Positions 9,842 to 20,397 of a DNA stretch of 64,000 nucleotides are shown here, one piece after another. The translations under genes were made by a program, and so were the position numbers. This DNA comes from Hoylesella timonensis 4401737 = DSM 22865 = JCM 15640 (GTDB lineage: Bacteria > Bacteroidota > Bacteroidia > Bacteroidales > Bacteroidaceae), in NCBI RefSeq assembly GCF_000455445.1, contig NZ_HG417099.1, positions 113,242 through 177,241 of the forward strand. The letters are read 5' to 3'. The notes under the pieces were generated by a model. The model was not told where the DNA came from. It saw only the letters and a program-made list of their open reading frames with translations, and did not search any database. The stretch's first letter is position 1. Each line of letters begins with the position of its first letter.

Positions 9842-10186
9842 TTAAAAATTAAGACCACCCTTGCGAGCAGCGTCAGCCAATTCTTTTACACGACCATGGT
9901 AAAGATAACCATTACGGTCGAAAACTACAGTCGTTACACCTGCTGACTTTGCATTTTCTGCAATCAGCTCTCCTACTTTCTGAGCTTGTTCTGACTTGGG
10001 TAACTTCTCAAGTCCAAGCGAAGATGCAGAAGCAATAGTTGTACCAGTTATATCATTAATTACCTGAGCGTAGATTTGCTTATTAGAGCGAAATACACTT
10101 AAGCGTGGACGCTCAGCTGTTCCGTTTACATTCTTGCGAATACGGAACTTGATTTTTATTCGTCTTTCTACTTTCTTTGTTGTCAT
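9842..10186 (-). CDS. rplR: Ribosomal protein uL18
   Basis: 114 residues. The basic N terminus ([40 protein letters not shown]) binds 5S rRNA. The C terminus has [26 protein letters not shown], the family signature. It forms the central protuberance with 5S rRNA, uL5 and bL25. It is 6 bp upstream of rpsE. Confidence 0.98.
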   Translation of the reverse strand: MTTKKVERRIKIKFRIRKNVNGTAERPRLSVFRSNKQIYAQVINDITGTTIASASSLGLEKLPKSEQAQKVGELIAENAKSAGVTTVVFDRNGYLYHGRVKELADAARKGGLNF

Positions 10187-10204
10187 AATCGTAAACCATT
10201 AAAA

Positions 10205-10777
10205 TTACTTAGCTGCAGCTGTCTTACCAGACTTTCTGCGGATAACCTCGCCTTGGAAGAGGATTCCTTTTCCTTTATAAGGCTCAGGCATACGGAAAGA
10301 ACGAATTTTTGCACAAATGAGTCCTAACAATTGCTTGTCGCAAGACTCCAACGTAATAAGTGGGTTTTGGTTTCTTTCTGATTTAGTCTCAACCTTCACT
10401 TCCTTAGGAAGCTGAATAAAGATTGGGTGGGTATAACCCAAAGAGAACTCTACAAGATTTCCCTGATTAGAAACACGAAAACCGACACCAATCAGCTCCA
10501 ATGTTTTGGAATAACCTTCGCTCACGCCCACTACCATATTATTCACTAAAGAACGGTATAAACCATGGTAAGCCTGCTTTTGCTTGTAATCTACAGGACT
10601 CTTCTCATCTACTTCAAAAGACAAAGTATCATTATCTTGTATCACCTTAATAGAAGGATCAATCTTTTGGGTGAGCTCACCTTTAGGGCCTTTCACCTTA
10701 ATGATATTTGTTTTCTCATCAAAATTAACAGTCACTCCTGATGGAATGCTAATTGGCAATTTTCCTATTCTTGACAT
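10205..10777 (-). CDS. rplF: Ribosomal protein uL6
   Basis: 190 residues from the ATG at 10777 (MSRIGKLPISIPSGV). An in-frame ATG at 10807 exists but would overlap rpsH and add a non-family extension (MFRILIGGSN), so it is rejected. Two repeated uL6 domains are present, ending PEPYKGKGILFQGEVIRRKSGKTAA, the rRNA-binding signature. It lies near the factor-binding site at the base of the bL7/bL12 stalk. Gene order rpsH-rplF-rplR is standard. Confidence 0.97.
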   Translation of the reverse strand: MSRIGKLPISIPSGVTVNFDEKTNIIKVKGPKGELTQKIDPSIKVIQDNDTLSFEVDEKSPVDYKQKQAYHGLYRSLVNNMVVGVSEGYSKTLELIGVGFRVSNQGNLVEFSLGYTHPIFIQLPKEVKVETKSERNQNPLITLESCDKQLLGLICAKIRSFRMPEPYKGKGILFQGEVIRRKSGKTAAAK

Positions 10778-10791
10778 ATTCGAACCTCCAA

Positions 10792-11187
10792 TTAATATAC
10801 GAAACAAAGAACCTCACCGCCAATTTTCTGAGCAGTAGCCTCTTTATCTGTCATTACACCTTGTGACGTAGATAATATTGCAATACCTAGTCCGTTAATT
10901 ACTCTCGGCATGTCCTTATACCCGGTGTACTGGCGCAAACCTGGTGTAGACACTCGCTTCAAATGCTTGATAGCGCTTTGCTTTGTCGTAGGATCGTACT
11001 TCAAAGCCACTTTAATTGTACCCTGGGGACCATCTTCGATGAACTTATAGTTCAAAATGTATCCCTTCTCAAAAAGGATCTTAGTGATCTCTTTTTTCAA
11101 ATTAGACGCAGGTATGTTCACCACACGGTGATGAGCCATAATTGCATTCCTGAGTCTTGTCAGATAATCTGCTATTGGATCTGTCAT
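10792..11187 (-). CDS. rpsH: Ribosomal protein uS8
   Basis: 131 residues. N-terminal MTDPIADYLTRLRNAIMAHHRVVNIPASNLKKEI. The C-terminal GIAILSTSQGVMTDKEATAQKIGGEVLCFVY includes the 16S rRNA-contacting STSQG loop. A primary binder of the central domain of 16S rRNA and, in studied bacteria, the autoregulator of the spc operon. No uS8 target hairpin was identified here. Confidence 0.98.
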   Translation of the reverse strand: MTDPIADYLTRLRNAIMAHHRVVNIPASNLKKEITKILFEKGYILNYKFIEDGPQGTIKVALKYDPTTKQSAIKHLKRVSTPGLRQYTGYKDMPRVINGLGIAILSTSQGVMTDKEATAQKIGGEVLCFVY

Positions 11188-11279
11188 TTTATAAATGTTT
11201 AATTAATCGGGACTACCCCGACAATATTAAATTAGCTTCTTTTTTGTATTGTGTAATTGTAACTCATCACGTAAGACAA

Positions 11280-11582
11280 TTACCAACTTGCTTTTTTCAC
11301 TCCTGGAATCAAGCCTTCCGAAGCCATCTCTCTAAACTGAATACGTGAGAGTCCGAACTGACGCATATATCCTTTTGGACGACCCGTAACCTTGCAACGA
11401 TTGTGCAAACGAATAGGGTTCGCATTCTTAGGAATAGACTGCAATTTACGTGCAGCCTCATAAGCTTCAGCTGGATCATCTGTCTTCGCAATGATATCTT
11501 TCAGTGCGGCACGCTTTTCAGCATAGCGAGCTACTAACTTGGCACGCTTTACTTCACGAGCTTTCATTGATTCTTTTGCCAT
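11280..11582 (-). CDS. rpsN: Ribosomal protein uS14, zinc-independent form
   Basis: 100 residues. The long, E. coli-like form ([30 protein letters not shown] ... [43 protein letters not shown]) has a single Cys and lacks the CxxC pairs of the short zinc-binding form. Together with the Cys-poor bL36 this suggests ribosomes with a low zinc requirement. It lies between rplE and rpsH. Confidence 0.97.
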   Translation of the reverse strand: MAKESMKAREVKRAKLVARYAEKRAALKDIIAKTDDPAEAYEAARKLQSIPKNANPIRLHNRCKVTGRPKGYMRQFGLSRIQFREMASEGLIPGVKKASW

Positions 11583-11587
11583 ATCTA

Positions 11588-12142
11588 TTAATCGTTTTTA
11601 GCGTTCTTAAAAGGTAGTCCGAAGCCTTTGAGCAATGCGTAACCTTCTTCATCTGTCTTGGCAGACGTTACGAAAGTGATATTCATTCCCTGAATACGAT
11701 CAATAGAATCGATGTTAATTTCTGGGAAGATAATTTGCTCTTCAATACCTAAGGTGTAGTTGCCACGACCATCAAACTTGCTCGCAATACCTTTGAAATC
11801 TCGGATACGAGGCAAAGCAACACGTACTAATTTCTCTAAAAATTCGTACATACGCTCTCTGCGAAGTGTTACCATGACTCCAATAGGCATCTTTTTACGA
11901 AGTTTGAAGTTTGCAACGTCTTTCTTAGAATAAGTAGCAACGGCCTTCTGACCAGTGATTGTTGATATCTCATTCACAGCTACGTCTATAATCTTCTTAT
12001 CCTCTGTAGCATCTCCTAATCCTTGATTGATAACAATCTTCTTGAGAACAGGGATTTCCATGGATGAAGAATAGTTGAACTGTTCTTTTAATGCTGGAGC
12101 AATCTTCTCCTTATATGCTTTTTTAAACTGTGCTGTATCCAT
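11588..12142 (-). CDS. rplE: Ribosomal protein uL5
   Basis: 184 residues. Typical segments: [58 protein letters not shown], and [21 protein letters not shown]. It contacts 5S rRNA and P-site tRNA at the central protuberance. It abuts rplX (stop and start share one base), which suggests translational coupling. Confidence 0.98.
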   Translation of the reverse strand: MDTAQFKKAYKEKIAPALKEQFNYSSSMEIPVLKKIVINQGLGDATEDKKIIDVAVNEISTITGQKAVATYSKKDVANFKLRKKMPIGVMVTLRRERMYEFLEKLVRVALPRIRDFKGIASKFDGRGNYTLGIEEQIIFPEINIDSIDRIQGMNITFVTSAKTDEEGYALLKGFGLPFKNAKND

Positions 12143-12459
12143 TATTTGATTTCCTCCCCTGACTTTTTAGCAATACGTACCACGTTCTTTCCATCACGTC
12201 TAACGGAAACTCGAGTAGCCTTACCACTCTTTGGGTCTATTAAGCTCAAATTAGAGATATGTATAGGAGCCTCTTGCTTCACGATGCCCCCTTGTGGGTT
12301 TTTCGCAGAAGGCTTGGCACTCTTTGTAACGATATTGACACCTTCTACTATAGCACGTTCGTCAGCGACCAATACTTTGAGCACCTTACCTGTTTTGCCC
12401 TTATCCTGTCCGGTAAGAACAATAACGGTATCATCTTTCTTAATATGTAACTTACTCAT
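12142..12459 (-). CDS. rplX: Ribosomal protein uL24
   Basis: 105 residues. KOW motif at the N terminus ([24 protein letters not shown]), then [41 protein letters not shown]. It is one of the two assembly-initiator proteins of the large subunit. The stop overlaps the rplE start region by one base. Confidence 0.98.
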   Translation of the reverse strand: MSKLHIKKDDTVIVLTGQDKGKTGKVLKVLVADERAIVEGVNIVTKSAKPSAKNPQGGIVKQEAPIHISNLSLIDPKSGKATRVSVRRDGKNVVRIAKKSGEEIK

Positions 12460-12478
12460 TGATTAATCTTTTAAAATA

Positions 12479-12844
12479 TTAAAGTACCTCTGGTGCCAAA
12501 GAAACGACTTTCATGTTCACCGAACGAAGCTCACGAGCAACAGGGCCGAAGATACGGCTACCTCTAATTTCACCCGCATTGTTCAGCAATACACATGCAT
12601 TGTCATCGAAACGAATGTATGACCCATCTGCACGACGAATCTCTTTCTTGGTACGAACGACTAAAGCCTTAGATACTGCACCTTTTTTCAAATCACTTGA
12701 TGGAATAACGTTTTTGACTGAAACGACAATAACGTCTCCCACACTTGCATAACGGCGACCAGTACCTCCTAGGACACGGATGCAAAGAGCTTCACGTGCG
12801 CCGCTGTTATCACATACTGTAAGTTTTGATTCTGCCTGTATCAT
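12479..12844 (-). CDS. rplN: Ribosomal protein uL14
   Basis: 121 residues, the usual length. [60 protein letters not shown] and [13 protein letters not shown] are the conserved segments. It sits at the subunit interface and binds the bL19 protein and silencing factor RsfS in other bacteria. It is 2 bp from rpsQ. Confidence 0.98.
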   Translation of the reverse strand: MIQAESKLTVCDNSGAREALCIRVLGGTGRRYASVGDVIVVSVKNVIPSSDLKKGAVSKALVVRTKKEIRRADGSYIRFDDNACVLLNNAGEIRGSRIFGPVARELRSVNMKVVSLAPEVL

Positions 12845-12846
12845 AA

Positions 12847-13104
12847 TTACTTAGCTTTTTCTACAATTTGAACTAATCTCCATCGCTTTGTACGAGACAA
12901 AGGACGAGTCTCCATAATGAGTACTGTATCACCTACATTAGCCTCATTCTTCTCATCATGTACATGGTATTTTTTTGTCTTTTGAACAAACTTACCATAT
13001 ATTGGGTGTTTCTCTTTAAATTTAGAAGCAATAACAATGGTCTTATCCATGTTGTTACTCAAAACGACACCCTGTCTTACTTTTCTTAAATTTCTTGTTT
13101 CCAT
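12847..13104 (-). CDS. rpsQ: Ribosomal protein uS17
   Basis: 85 residues from [22 protein letters not shown]. An in-frame ATG three codons upstream (13113) would also be possible, but the inner one matches the family start. OB-fold with [35 protein letters not shown] primary 16S rRNA binder. Follows rpmC and precedes rplN in S10/spc order. Confidence 0.96.
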   Translation of the reverse strand: METRNLRKVRQGVVLSNNMDKTIVIASKFKEKHPIYGKFVQKTKKYHVHDEKNEANVGDTVLIMETRPLSRTKRWRLVQIVEKAK

Positions 13105-13115
13105 CTGAACCATTG

Positions 13116-13310
13116 TTATTTATTAAGTTCTCGCTGATGAAGTTCTGTTTTCAAACGAGCGATATCTCGACGAGCAATCTTAATCTGCGAAGGGTTCTCC
13201 AATGGAGACACTGAATGGTTTAATTTAAGCTGGTTGTATGCTTCTACTGCATTCTCCAACTTCTCGCGCAAGTCTTTGTCTGCGAGTGCTTTCAATTCTG
13301 TCATCTTCAT
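13116..13310 (-). CDS. rpmC: Ribosomal protein uL29
   Basis: 64 residues forming two long helices. [55 protein letters not shown] is typical, with the family-conserved [11 protein letters not shown] segment. The first codons (MKMTE) give two close ATGs; the first is taken. It sits at the tunnel exit next to uL23 and helps form the docking site for SRP and trigger factor. It is 3 bp downstream of rplP. Confidence 0.97.
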   Translation of the reverse strand: MKMTELKALADKDLREKLENAVEAYNQLKLNHSVSPLENPSQIKIARRDIARLKTELHQRELNK

Positions 13311-13313
13311 AGC

Positions 13314-13742
13314 TTAAGCGTTTTTATCGTAATCACGTCGTATAACAAACTTGGTCTTCACAGGTAGTTTCTGTGCAGCAAGGCGCAAAGCCTCTTTTGC
13401 AACATCTAAACTCACTCCTTCAACCTCGAAAAGGATACGACCGGGTGTAACCGGCGCAACCCAACCCATAGGATCACCTTTACCTTTACCCATGCGGACA
13501 TCGGCAGGCTTACGAGTAATTGGCTTATCTGGGAAAATTCTAATCCAGACTTGACCTTCACGTTGCATGTATCGATTCACAGCAACACGTGCAGCTTCAA
13601 TCTGTCGGCTATCAATCCATTTGGGCTCAAGAGTCTTGATACCAAACGAACCGAAAACCAATTGTGTACCTCTATGAGCGTTTCCTTTATTTCCACGCCC
13701 ATCTTGAGGTCTTCTATATTTTACTCTTTTTGGCTGTAACAT
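13314..13742 (-). CDS. rplP: Ribosomal protein uL16
   Basis: 142 residues. [40 protein letters not shown], the [28 protein letters not shown] loop and the C-terminal [14 protein letters not shown] are all conserved. It organises the A-site region of the peptidyl transferase centre. The MGKGKGDP loop near the active site is intact. Confidence 0.98.
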   Translation of the reverse strand: MLQPKRVKYRRPQDGRGNKGNAHRGTQLVFGSFGIKTLEPKWIDSRQIEAARVAVNRYMQREGQVWIRIFPDKPITRKPADVRMGKGKGDPMGWVAPVTPGRILFEVEGVSLDVAKEALRLAAQKLPVKTKFVIRRDYDKNA

Positions 13743-13756
13743 GATAGCTTCTACTT

Positions 13757-14485
13757 TTAACGGTTATTGTTTCTTCTACGATTACCACGACCGTTTCTAC
13801 CAGAGTTTGAACGAGAATTATTTGCCTTTTCTTGTGAGAAATTCGGGGTAAGTTCTTGTTTACCATAAATTTCGCCACGGCAAATCCAAACTTTGATTCC
13901 AAGCAGACCTACTTTAGTAAGTGCTTCTGTCTGACAGTAATCAATGTCGGCACGGAATGTATGTAAAGGAGTACGTCCTTCTTTATACATCTCCTTGCGA
14001 GCCATTTCGGCACCATTTAAACGACCAGTAATCTGAATCTTGATACCCTCTGCTCCAGCACGCATCGTATTCTGAATGGCCATCTTAATAGCACGACGGT
14101 AAGCGATCTTACCCTCTACTTGGCGAGCGATGTTATTACCCACGATGATTGCATCAAGCTCAGGTTTCTTAACTTCAAATATATTGATTTGAATGTCTTT
14201 ATGAAAGAGGTTTTTCAACTCTTCTTTCAACTTATCTACATCTTGACCTCCTTTACCAATGACGATACCAGGTCTTGCTGTACAAATAGTAATGGTAACG
14301 AGCTTCAAGGTACGTTCGATGATAATGCGCGAAAGGCTTGCTTTAGCCAAACGCTCATTCAGATATTTACGAATCTTTCTGTCCTCAACGAGGTTGTCAC
14401 CGAAGTCCTTACCACCGAACCAATTTGAATCCCAACCACGGATAATTCCAAGTCGATTGCTTATTGGATTAACTTTCTGTCCCAT
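13757..14485 (-). CDS. rpsC: Ribosomal protein uS3
   Basis: 242 residues. It starts [22 protein letters not shown]. The KH domain is [26 protein letters not shown] with the GKGG loop. The C-terminal domain has [33 protein letters not shown]. It ends in a low-complexity tail rich in N, R, S and G (about 25 residues). With uS4 and uS5 it lines the mRNA entry channel. Confidence 0.98.
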   Translation of the reverse strand: MGQKVNPISNRLGIIRGWDSNWFGGKDFGDNLVEDRKIRKYLNERLAKASLSRIIIERTLKLVTITICTARPGIVIGKGGQDVDKLKEELKNLFHKDIQINIFEVKKPELDAIIVGNNIARQVEGKIAYRRAIKMAIQNTMRAGAEGIKIQITGRLNGAEMARKEMYKEGRTPLHTFRADIDYCQTEALTKVGLLGIKVWICRGEIYGKQELTPNFSQEKANNSRSNSGRNGRGNRRRNNNR

Positions 14486-14493
14486 TCTATTAA

Positions 14494-14898
14494 TTATTTT
14501 TCGTCATTAGTTTTGGCATCAACAAACAATGTAACATGGTTACTACGCTTACGTATTCTGTATCCACGACCCTGCTGTGCCGGTCTCATACGCTTCATCG
14601 TAACGCCTTCATCAACGAAGACACGGCTGATATACAACTCGCCATCTTCAGCTTTACGATCATTCTTTGCCTCCCAGTTAGCAACAGCTGAACGGAGTAA
14701 TTTTTCAACATCCTGCGCTGCTTGCTTTTTGGAGAATCGCAATACTCCAAGTGCACGATTTACTTCCAAACCACGAATCATGTCTACCACATAGCGCATT
14801 TTTCGAGGGGAAGAAGGAACGCCTTTAAGCTTTGCGAAGTATAGATTTTTGCGGGCTTCTTTTAACTTTTCAGCCGCTATATGCTTTCTTGCTCCCAT
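14494..14898 (-). CDS. rplV: Ribosomal protein uL22
   Basis: 134 residues. Core [53 protein letters not shown], and the long hairpin [33 protein letters not shown] that lines the exit tunnel. Hairpin changes cause macrolide resistance in other bacteria; no deletion is evident here. It is 8 bp upstream of rpsC. Confidence 0.98.
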   Translation of the reverse strand: MGARKHIAAEKLKEARKNLYFAKLKGVPSSPRKMRYVVDMIRGLEVNRALGVLRFSKKQAAQDVEKLLRSAVANWEAKNDRKAEDGELYISRVFVDEGVTMKRMRPAQQGRGYRIRKRSNHVTLFVDAKTNDEK

Positions 14899-14931
14899 TA
14901 TTAATTTAACTTTTTAAATGGTTTGTCCCTT

Positions 14932-15198
14932 TTACTTCCTGTTACCAGCATGGCCACCGAAACGTCGGGTCGGAGAAAACTCACCGAACTTATGTCCTAC
15001 CATGTTCTCTGTAACGTAAACAGGGATAAATTTATTTCCGTTATGAACTGCAACAGTGTGTCCCACGAATTCAGGGGATATCATTGATGCTCTGGCCCAT
15101 GTCTTTACAACGCTCTTCTTGCCACTCTCGTTCATAGCGAGAATTTTCTTTTCTAAAGCAACGTTGATATAAGGACCTTTCTTAAGTGAACGACTCAT
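14932..15198 (-). CDS. rpsS: Ribosomal protein uS19
   Basis: 88 residues. [76 protein letters not shown]. All signature positions are present. It lies on the small-subunit head and forms a complex with uS13. It is 21 bp downstream of rplB. Confidence 0.98.
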   Translation of the reverse strand: MSRSLKKGPYINVALEKKILAMNESGKKSVVKTWARASMISPEFVGHTVAVHNGNKFIPVYVTENMVGHKFGEFSPTRRFGGHAGNRK

Positions 15199-15219
15199 AA
15201 TTTACTCTTTGTTTACTTG

Positions 15220-16044
15220 TTATTTACTTGCTCTTTCAATGATGTACTTGTTAGAGTGCTTCTTTGGTGCACGAGTCTTCAGACCCTTTGCATACAAGCC
15301 CTTACGTGAACGTGGGTGACCACCGCTTTGGCGACCTTCACCACCACCCATTGGGTGATCCACAGGGTTCATAACAACACCACGGTTATGTGGACGACGA
15401 CCTAACCAGCGTGAACGACCAGCCTTTCCTGATTGTTCCAATGCATGGTCGGAGTTACCGACACTACCTACCGTTGCTTTACAAGTACTCAAAATCTGAC
15501 GTGTTTCGCCAGAAGGGAGCTTAATCACACAATAACTGCCCTCACGAGAAGTCAACTGAGCAAAATTACCAGCCGAACGAACTAACAAAGCACCCTGTCC
15601 AGGACGTAATTCAATGTTATGAATTACCGTACCAACAGGAATCTTTGCCAGTGGAAGTGCATTTCCAACTTCGGGAGCAGCATCTGCGCCCGACATTAAT
15701 GTTGCACCCACTTGCAGTCCATTAGGAGCAATAATGTAACGTTTTTCACCATCAGCATAATACAACAATGCGATACGAGCCGAACGGTTCGGATCGTATT
15801 CGATTGTCTTCACTACAGCTGGAACACCATCTTTCTCGCGCTTGAAGTCGATAAAGCGATATTTTCTTCTGTGACCGCCACCAATATAGCGAACGGTCAT
15901 CTTACCAGTGTTATTTCTACCACCTGAAGAACGCTTACCGAAAACGAGAGACTTCTCTGGCACGGATGCAGTAATATCCTCGAACGTGCCAATAATCTTG
16001 TGTCTTTGTCCCGGAGTTACCGGTTTTAATTTACGTACTGCCAT
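15220..16044 (-). CDS. rplB: Ribosomal protein uL2
   Basis: 274 residues, the usual length. Conserved segments include [38 protein letters not shown] and the C-terminal [27 protein letters not shown]. The His in the [12 protein letters not shown] loop sits near the peptidyl transferase centre. It supports subunit association through 23S rRNA helices. Confidence 0.98.
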   Translation of the reverse strand: MAVRKLKPVTPGQRHKIIGTFEDITASVPEKSLVFGKRSSGGRNNTGKMTVRYIGGGHRRKYRFIDFKREKDGVPAVVKTIEYDPNRSARIALLYYADGEKRYIIAPNGLQVGATLMSGADAAPEVGNALPLAKIPVGTVIHNIELRPGQGALLVRSAGNFAQLTSREGSYCVIKLPSGETRQILSTCKATVGSVGNSDHALEQSGKAGRSRWLGRRPHNRGVVMNPVDHPMGGGEGRQSGGHPRSRKGLYAKGLKTRAPKKHSNKYIIERASK

Positions 16045-16051
16045 TTTTTAT

Positions 16052-16396
16052 TTAAATATTGCTGTAAAAATCTATCGTATCGCCCTCTTGCAAAGTGACG
16101 ATAGCCTTTTTGAACGCAGGCTTCTGACCTTTTACCAGACCAGCACGAGTATAGCGGCTTGAGCGCTTACCCGCATAACGAGCTGTGTTCACATCTATTA
16201 CTGTAACATTGTACAGGCCTTCAATCTCTTTCTTAATTTGGAGCTTACTTGCATCTGGACGAACAATAAATCCATATTTGATTTCCGCTACTTTCTTACG
16301 GTCTTCGCCCTTTACTCGGTAAGTTTTTTCAATAGAAGACTTGTCTGTAATCTTAGTCATCTTCTCAGTGACCAAAGGTTTAATGATAAATGCCAT
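16052..16396 (-). CDS. rplW: Ribosomal protein uL23 with N-terminal insertion
   Basis: 114 residues, about 15-18 longer than most bacterial uL23. The start MAFIIKPLVTEKMTKITDK and the rest from YGFIVRPDASKLQIKKEIEGLYNVTVIDVNT onwards match the family. Between them lies an extra charged stretch of ~18 residues (SSIEKTYRVKGEDRKKVAEI). It sits at the tunnel exit, where SRP and trigger factor dock, so the insert could alter that docking site. It is 7 bp upstream of rplB. Confidence 0.96.
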   Translation of the reverse strand: MAFIIKPLVTEKMTKITDKSSIEKTYRVKGEDRKKVAEIKYGFIVRPDASKLQIKKEIEGLYNVTVIDVNTARYAGKRSSRYTRAGLVKGQKPAFKKAIVTLQEGDTIDFYSNI

Positions 16397-16411
16397 ATTC
16401 TATTGTCTCCT

Positions 16412-17041
16412 TTATTTTATTAAGATTTCATCGATCGCCTTCAGCGAGTTTTCTGTCATAATTAAAACATCTGCATTCAAAACTTTGTAAGTATTGAGTG
16501 TAGACGCTGTCATCACTTCAGCCTGCTGCAAATTACGAGCCGACAAATATACATTTTTATTTACTTCTGGCAAAACCAAAAGTGTCTTTCTACCATCAAC
16601 TTTAAGATTTTTAGCAATATTTACAAAATCTTTAGTCTTTGGTGCGTCTAAATTAAAGTCTTCAACAACTACAATCGAATTTTCTTGTGCCTTATAAGAA
16701 AGCGCAGATTTACGAGCAAGCTGTTTTACTTTTTTATTCAGTTTGAAACCGTAGTCACGTGGTTTAGGTCCAAAAACGCGTGCGCCACCAACAAGTACTG
16801 GCGAATTGATGTCACCACGGCGAGCGCCACCGCCACCTTTTTGTCGTCCTAATTTACGTGTAGAACCACTTAATTCACTTCTCTCTTTGGTCTTGGCTGT
16901 TCCTTGACGTTGGTTGGCAAGATACTGCTTTACATCAAGATATAGCACATGATCGTTAGGTTCTATTCCGAAGATTGATTCGTTCAACGTAACCTTTCTT
17001 CCAGTCTCCTGACCATTGATATTTAATACGCTAACTTCCAT
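16412..17041 (-). CDS. rplD: Ribosomal protein uL4
   Basis: 209 residues. The extended loop that reaches the tunnel constriction is [38 protein letters not shown]. The C-terminal domain includes [18 protein letters not shown]. In studied bacteria it represses its own S10 operon. Its start overlaps the rplC stop by one base, which suggests coupled translation. Confidence 0.98.
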   Translation of the reverse strand: MEVSVLNINGQETGRKVTLNESIFGIEPNDHVLYLDVKQYLANQRQGTAKTKERSELSGSTRKLGRQKGGGGARRGDINSPVLVGGARVFGPKPRDYGFKLNKKVKQLARKSALSYKAQENSIVVVEDFNLDAPKTKDFVNIAKNLKVDGRKTLLVLPEVNKNVYLSARNLQQAEVMTASTLNTYKVLNADVLIMTENSLKAIDEILIK

Positions 17042-17655
17042 TATTTCTCAATTAAAACAGTTGAACCATTGAATCCGGCGAAAGAACCTTTCACAATCAG
17101 TAAGTTCTGTTCTGGGATTACTTTTAATACTCTCAGGTTCTGGGTAGTTACTCTGTCACCACCCATCTGGCCACCCATGCGCATTCCCTTGAACACTTTA
17201 GCAGGGTATGAACATGCGCCAATAGATCCTGGCTTACGAGCGCGGTCATCTTGTCCGTGTGTGGACTGTCCTACACCACCGAATCCATGACGTTTAACAA
17301 CGCCTTGGAAGCCTTTACCTTTAGAGACTCCTACTACATCAACAAAGTCAGCATTGCTGAACAGATCAACTGTAATAGTATCACCGAGGTTATACTCCTC
17401 TTCAAATTTGAACTCGGCCAAGTGCTTTTTAGGTGTTGTGCCGGCTTTCTTGAAGGTTCCCATCAGAGGCTTAGAAGTTCTCTTCTCTTTTGCCTCTCCA
17501 AAACCTAATTGAACAGCCTTGTAACCATCTTTCTCAACAGTCTTTAACTGGGTTACAACACAAGGACCAGCTTCGATAACAGTGCACGGTATATTTTTAC
17601 CGTCGGCACTGAAAACGGATGTCATTCCGATTTTTCTTCCTATTAATCCTGGCAT
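17041..17655 (-). CDS. rplC: Ribosomal protein uL3
   Basis: 204 residues. [39 protein letters not shown] is the typical start. The central extension [62 protein letters not shown] reaches the peptidyl transferase centre. An assembly initiator of the large subunit. A 207-bp spacer containing 8-bp tandem repeats separates it from rpsJ. Confidence 0.98.
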   Translation of the reverse strand: MPGLIGRKIGMTSVFSADGKNIPCTVIEAGPCVVTQLKTVEKDGYKAVQLGFGEAKEKRTSKPLMGTFKKAGTTPKKHLAEFKFEEEYNLGDTITVDLFSNADFVDVVGVSKGKGFQGVVKRHGFGGVGQSTHGQDDRARKPGSIGACSYPAKVFKGMRMGGQMGGDRVTTQNLRVLKVIPEQNLLIVKGSFAGFNGSTVLIEK

Positions 17656-17683
17656 TTCAATAAATATTAATAATTAGTTTGTT

Positions 17684-17731
17684 AGTTTACGAGTTTACGA
17701 GTTTACGAGTTTACGAGTTTACAAGTTTACG
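17684..17731. repeat. 8-bp tandem repeat array (AGTTTACG), rplC-rpsJ spacer
   Basis: Six consecutive 8-bp units AGTTTACG (one with a final A), decaying into GAATTTTAGAGTTTTAGAG up to about 17750. It lies inside the operon between rpsJ and rplC, so it is transcribed. A related array with the same 8-bp rhythm is at 51893-51978. Confidence 0.9.
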
Positions 17732-17862
17732 AATTTTAGAGTTTTAGAGTCAATGCGTGGAGGAGTTTTAATATTATTCAATCAATTTCCTCACATTTCA
17801 TCTCAACGTATTTACAATCAACGTTTAAGCTCTATCACTTCTTTACTTAGAAAGCTCATTAA

Positions 17863-18168
17863 TTATACTTTAATTTCAACCTCAACACCGCTGGGCAAGT
17901 CAAGTTTCATCAGTGCATCAACTGTTTTTGCTGTTGAACTATAGATGTCTATCAAACGTTTGTAATTTGACAGCTGAAACTGCTCACGAGCTTTTTTATT
18001 AACGAAAGTGCTTCGATTTACTGTGTAAATTCTTTTATGTGTTGGCAATGGAATAGGACCGCTAACAATAGCACCTGTTGCCTTTACTGCCTTCACAATT
18101 TTCTCTGCTGATTTGTCAACCAACTGGTGGTCGTAAGACTTCAGCTTAATTCTAATTTTTTGACTCAT
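17863..18168 (-). CDS. rpsJ: Ribosomal protein uS10
   Basis: 101 residues. [66 protein letters not shown] is the standard sequence; the C terminus is [15 protein letters not shown]. In the family it works both in the small subunit head and, as NusE, in antitermination with NusB and NusG. It follows fusA after 91 bp. Confidence 0.98.
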   Translation of the reverse strand: MSQKIRIKLKSYDHQLVDKSAEKIVKAVKATGAIVSGPIPLPTHKRIYTVNRSTFVNKKAREQFQLSNYKRLIDIYSSTAKTVDALMKLDLPSGVEVEIKV

Positions 18169-18259
18169 GTTTGTTATAATTGAATGAATATATTGAAGAA
18201 CGAAGGCACGTTTTAAGAGTCATACGCTAAAGCGTGCACTCCATCCTCATTAGCTTTAA

Positions 18260-20374
18260 TTATAATAGATTCGCGTTACCCTTTACCTCTTCCAAAACTT
18301 CTTTAGCAATAGAAGTTGAAACAGGTGCATGGTGATCGTATTCCATAGAACTTGTTGCACGACCTGAAGTAATGGTACGTAATGCAGTTACGTAACCAAA
18401 CATCTCTGCCAATGGAACCATAGCCTTCACAATTCGTGCGCCACTACGTGCTTCGTCCATACCCTGAACCAAGCCACGACGCTTATTCAAGTCACCAATC
18501 ACATCACCCATGTTTTCCTCAGGAGTAACTACTTCTACTTTCATGATAGGCTCCATCAGCACTGGTGCTGCCTTAGGACATGCATTCTTAAATGCGTTGT
18601 GTGCAGCGAGTTCGAAAGACAACTGGTCAGAATCCACAGGGTGGAACGAGCCATCCGTTAAAGTCACCTTCAAGCCAGTTACAGGGAAACCACCGAGAAC
18701 ACCGCTCTTCAAGCAGTCTTGGAAACCTTTTTGTACTGAAGGTATAAATTCCTTTGGCACGTTACCGCCTTTAACCTCGTTGATAAACTGCAAGTCGCCT
18801 TCTGTGTAATCTTCGTCCTTAGGACCTACTGTAACGATAATGTCAGCAAACTTACCGCGACCACCACTCTGCTTCTTATAAACTTCACGCAGTGTAACGT
18901 CTTTGGTAATAGCTTCCTTGTAGTTCACCTGTGGCTTACCTTGGTTGCATTCTACCTTGAATTCACGCTTCAAACGGTCAATAATGATGTCCAAGTGCAA
19001 CTCACCCATACCAGAGATAATTGTCTGACCACTCTGCTCATCTGTACGTACAGTGAAAGTAGGGTCTTCTTCTGCTAACTTAACCAAACCGTTGTCCAAC
19101 TTGGCAATGTCAGCCTGGCTCTTAGGTTCAACTGCAATAGAAATCACCGTATCAGGGAACGACATAGACTCTAATACAATTGGATGAGCTTCATCACAAA
19201 GAGTATCACCTGTACGAATATCCTTAAATCCTACACCAGCACCAATATCACCAGCATCGATAGAATCCATAGGAATTTCCTTGTGAGAATCCATTTGGAA
19301 CAAACGACTGATACGTTCTTTCTTTCCAGAGCGAGGGTTGTACACATACGAACCTGCTTCAATCTTTCCTGAATAAACACGGAAGAATACCAAACGTCCC
19401 ATGAATGGGTCGGTAGCAATCTTAAATGCCAATGCAGCAGTAGGAGCATCGTCAGAAGGTAGACGATCTTCCTCTTCATCTGTATCAGGGTTCGTACCTA
19501 CAATAGCTTCTGTATCCAAAGGAGAAGGCAAGAAAGCACAAATGTAATCCAACAAAGGCTGAACACCCTTGTTCTTATAAGAAGAACCCAAAACCATTGG
19601 AGTAAGCTCCATGGCACAAGTTCCCTTGCGGATAGCTTTGATCAGTTGCTCTTCTGAAACTTCTTCACCTTCTAAGTATTTCTCCATCAGGTCGTCATCG
19701 AAGTTTGCAGCCGAGTCTAATAACTTCTCTCTCCATTCATTAGCCTCATCCACTAATTCTGCGGGAATTTCAGCAATATCGTACTCGGCACCCATTGTTT
19801 CGTCATGCCAGTACATCGCCTTCATTTTGATAAGGTCAACTACACCCTTGAAGTTTTCTTCTGCCCCAATAGGAATTTGGATAGGACATGGATTAGCACC
19901 CAAAATATCTTTCATCTGCTGCACTGTTTCAAAGAAATTTGCACCAGATCTATCCATCTTGTTTACATAACCAATACGTGGAACGTTATATTTATCAGCC
20001 TGACGCCATACAGTCTCTGACTGTGGTTGTACTCCATCCGCAGCGGAATATGTTGCTACCGCACCATCCAATACACGCAGCGATCGTTCAACCTCTGCTG
20101 TAAAGTCAACGTGTCCCGGAGTATCAATCAAGTTAATCTTAAATTTTTTGCCGAGGTAATTCCAATTACATGTTGTTGCAGCTGAGGTAATAGTAATACC
20201 ACGCTCTTGTTCCTGAGCCATCCAGTCCATTGTAGCAGCACCATCATGCACTTCACCAATCTTATGAGTTTTTCCTGTATAGAACAAGATACGCTCAGAA
20301 GTGGTTGTTTTACCGGCATCGATGTGCGCCATAATTCCGATGTTACGAGTCAAATGTAAATCGCGATTTGCCAT
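18260..20374 (-). CDS. fusA: Translation elongation factor G
   Basis: 704 residues. GTPase motifs: [15 protein letters not shown] (P loop, ~15-29), GITITSAAT (switch I region), DTPGHVDF (G3), NKMDRSGA (G4). Domains II-V follow, with domain IV loop residues near [24 protein letters not shown] and the C-terminal [20 protein letters not shown]. It drives translocation and, with RRF, ribosome recycling. It lies between rpsG and rpsJ in the str-operon position; tuf is elsewhere (39.6 kb), as usual in this phylum. Confidence 0.98.
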   Translation of the reverse strand: MANRDLHLTRNIGIMAHIDAGKTTTSERILFYTGKTHKIGEVHDGAATMDWMAQEQERGITITSAATTCNWNYLGKKFKINLIDTPGHVDFTAEVERSLRVLDGAVATYSAADGVQPQSETVWRQADKYNVPRIGYVNKMDRSGANFFETVQQMKDILGANPCPIQIPIGAEENFKGVVDLIKMKAMYWHDETMGAEYDIAEIPAELVDEANEWREKLLDSAANFDDDLMEKYLEGEEVSEEQLIKAIRKGTCAMELTPMVLGSSYKNKGVQPLLDYICAFLPSPLDTEAIVGTNPDTDEEEDRLPSDDAPTAALAFKIATDPFMGRLVFFRVYSGKIEAGSYVYNPRSGKKERISRLFQMDSHKEIPMDSIDAGDIGAGVGFKDIRTGDTLCDEAHPIVLESMSFPDTVISIAVEPKSQADIAKLDNGLVKLAEEDPTFTVRTDEQSGQTIISGMGELHLDIIIDRLKREFKVECNQGKPQVNYKEAITKDVTLREVYKKQSGGRGKFADIIVTVGPKDEDYTEGDLQFINEVKGGNVPKEFIPSVQKGFQDCLKSGVLGGFPVTGLKVTLTDGSFHPVDSDQLSFELAAHNAFKNACPKAAPVLMEPIMKVEVVTPEENMGDVIGDLNKRRGLVQGMDEARSGARIVKAMVPLAEMFGYVTALRTITSGRATSSMEYDHHAPVSTSIAKEVLEEVKGNANLL

Positions 20375-20397
20375 TGTCTTTTACCTTATTTATTATG

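Noticed and set aside
10778..10807. Longer start for rplF
   Set aside because: It overlaps rpsH and adds residues absent from uL6 proteins.
17684..17731. Possible CRISPR array
   Set aside because: Units are only 8 bp with no spacers; neither this, 26051-26138 nor 51893-51978 has repeat-spacer structure, and no cas genes are present.
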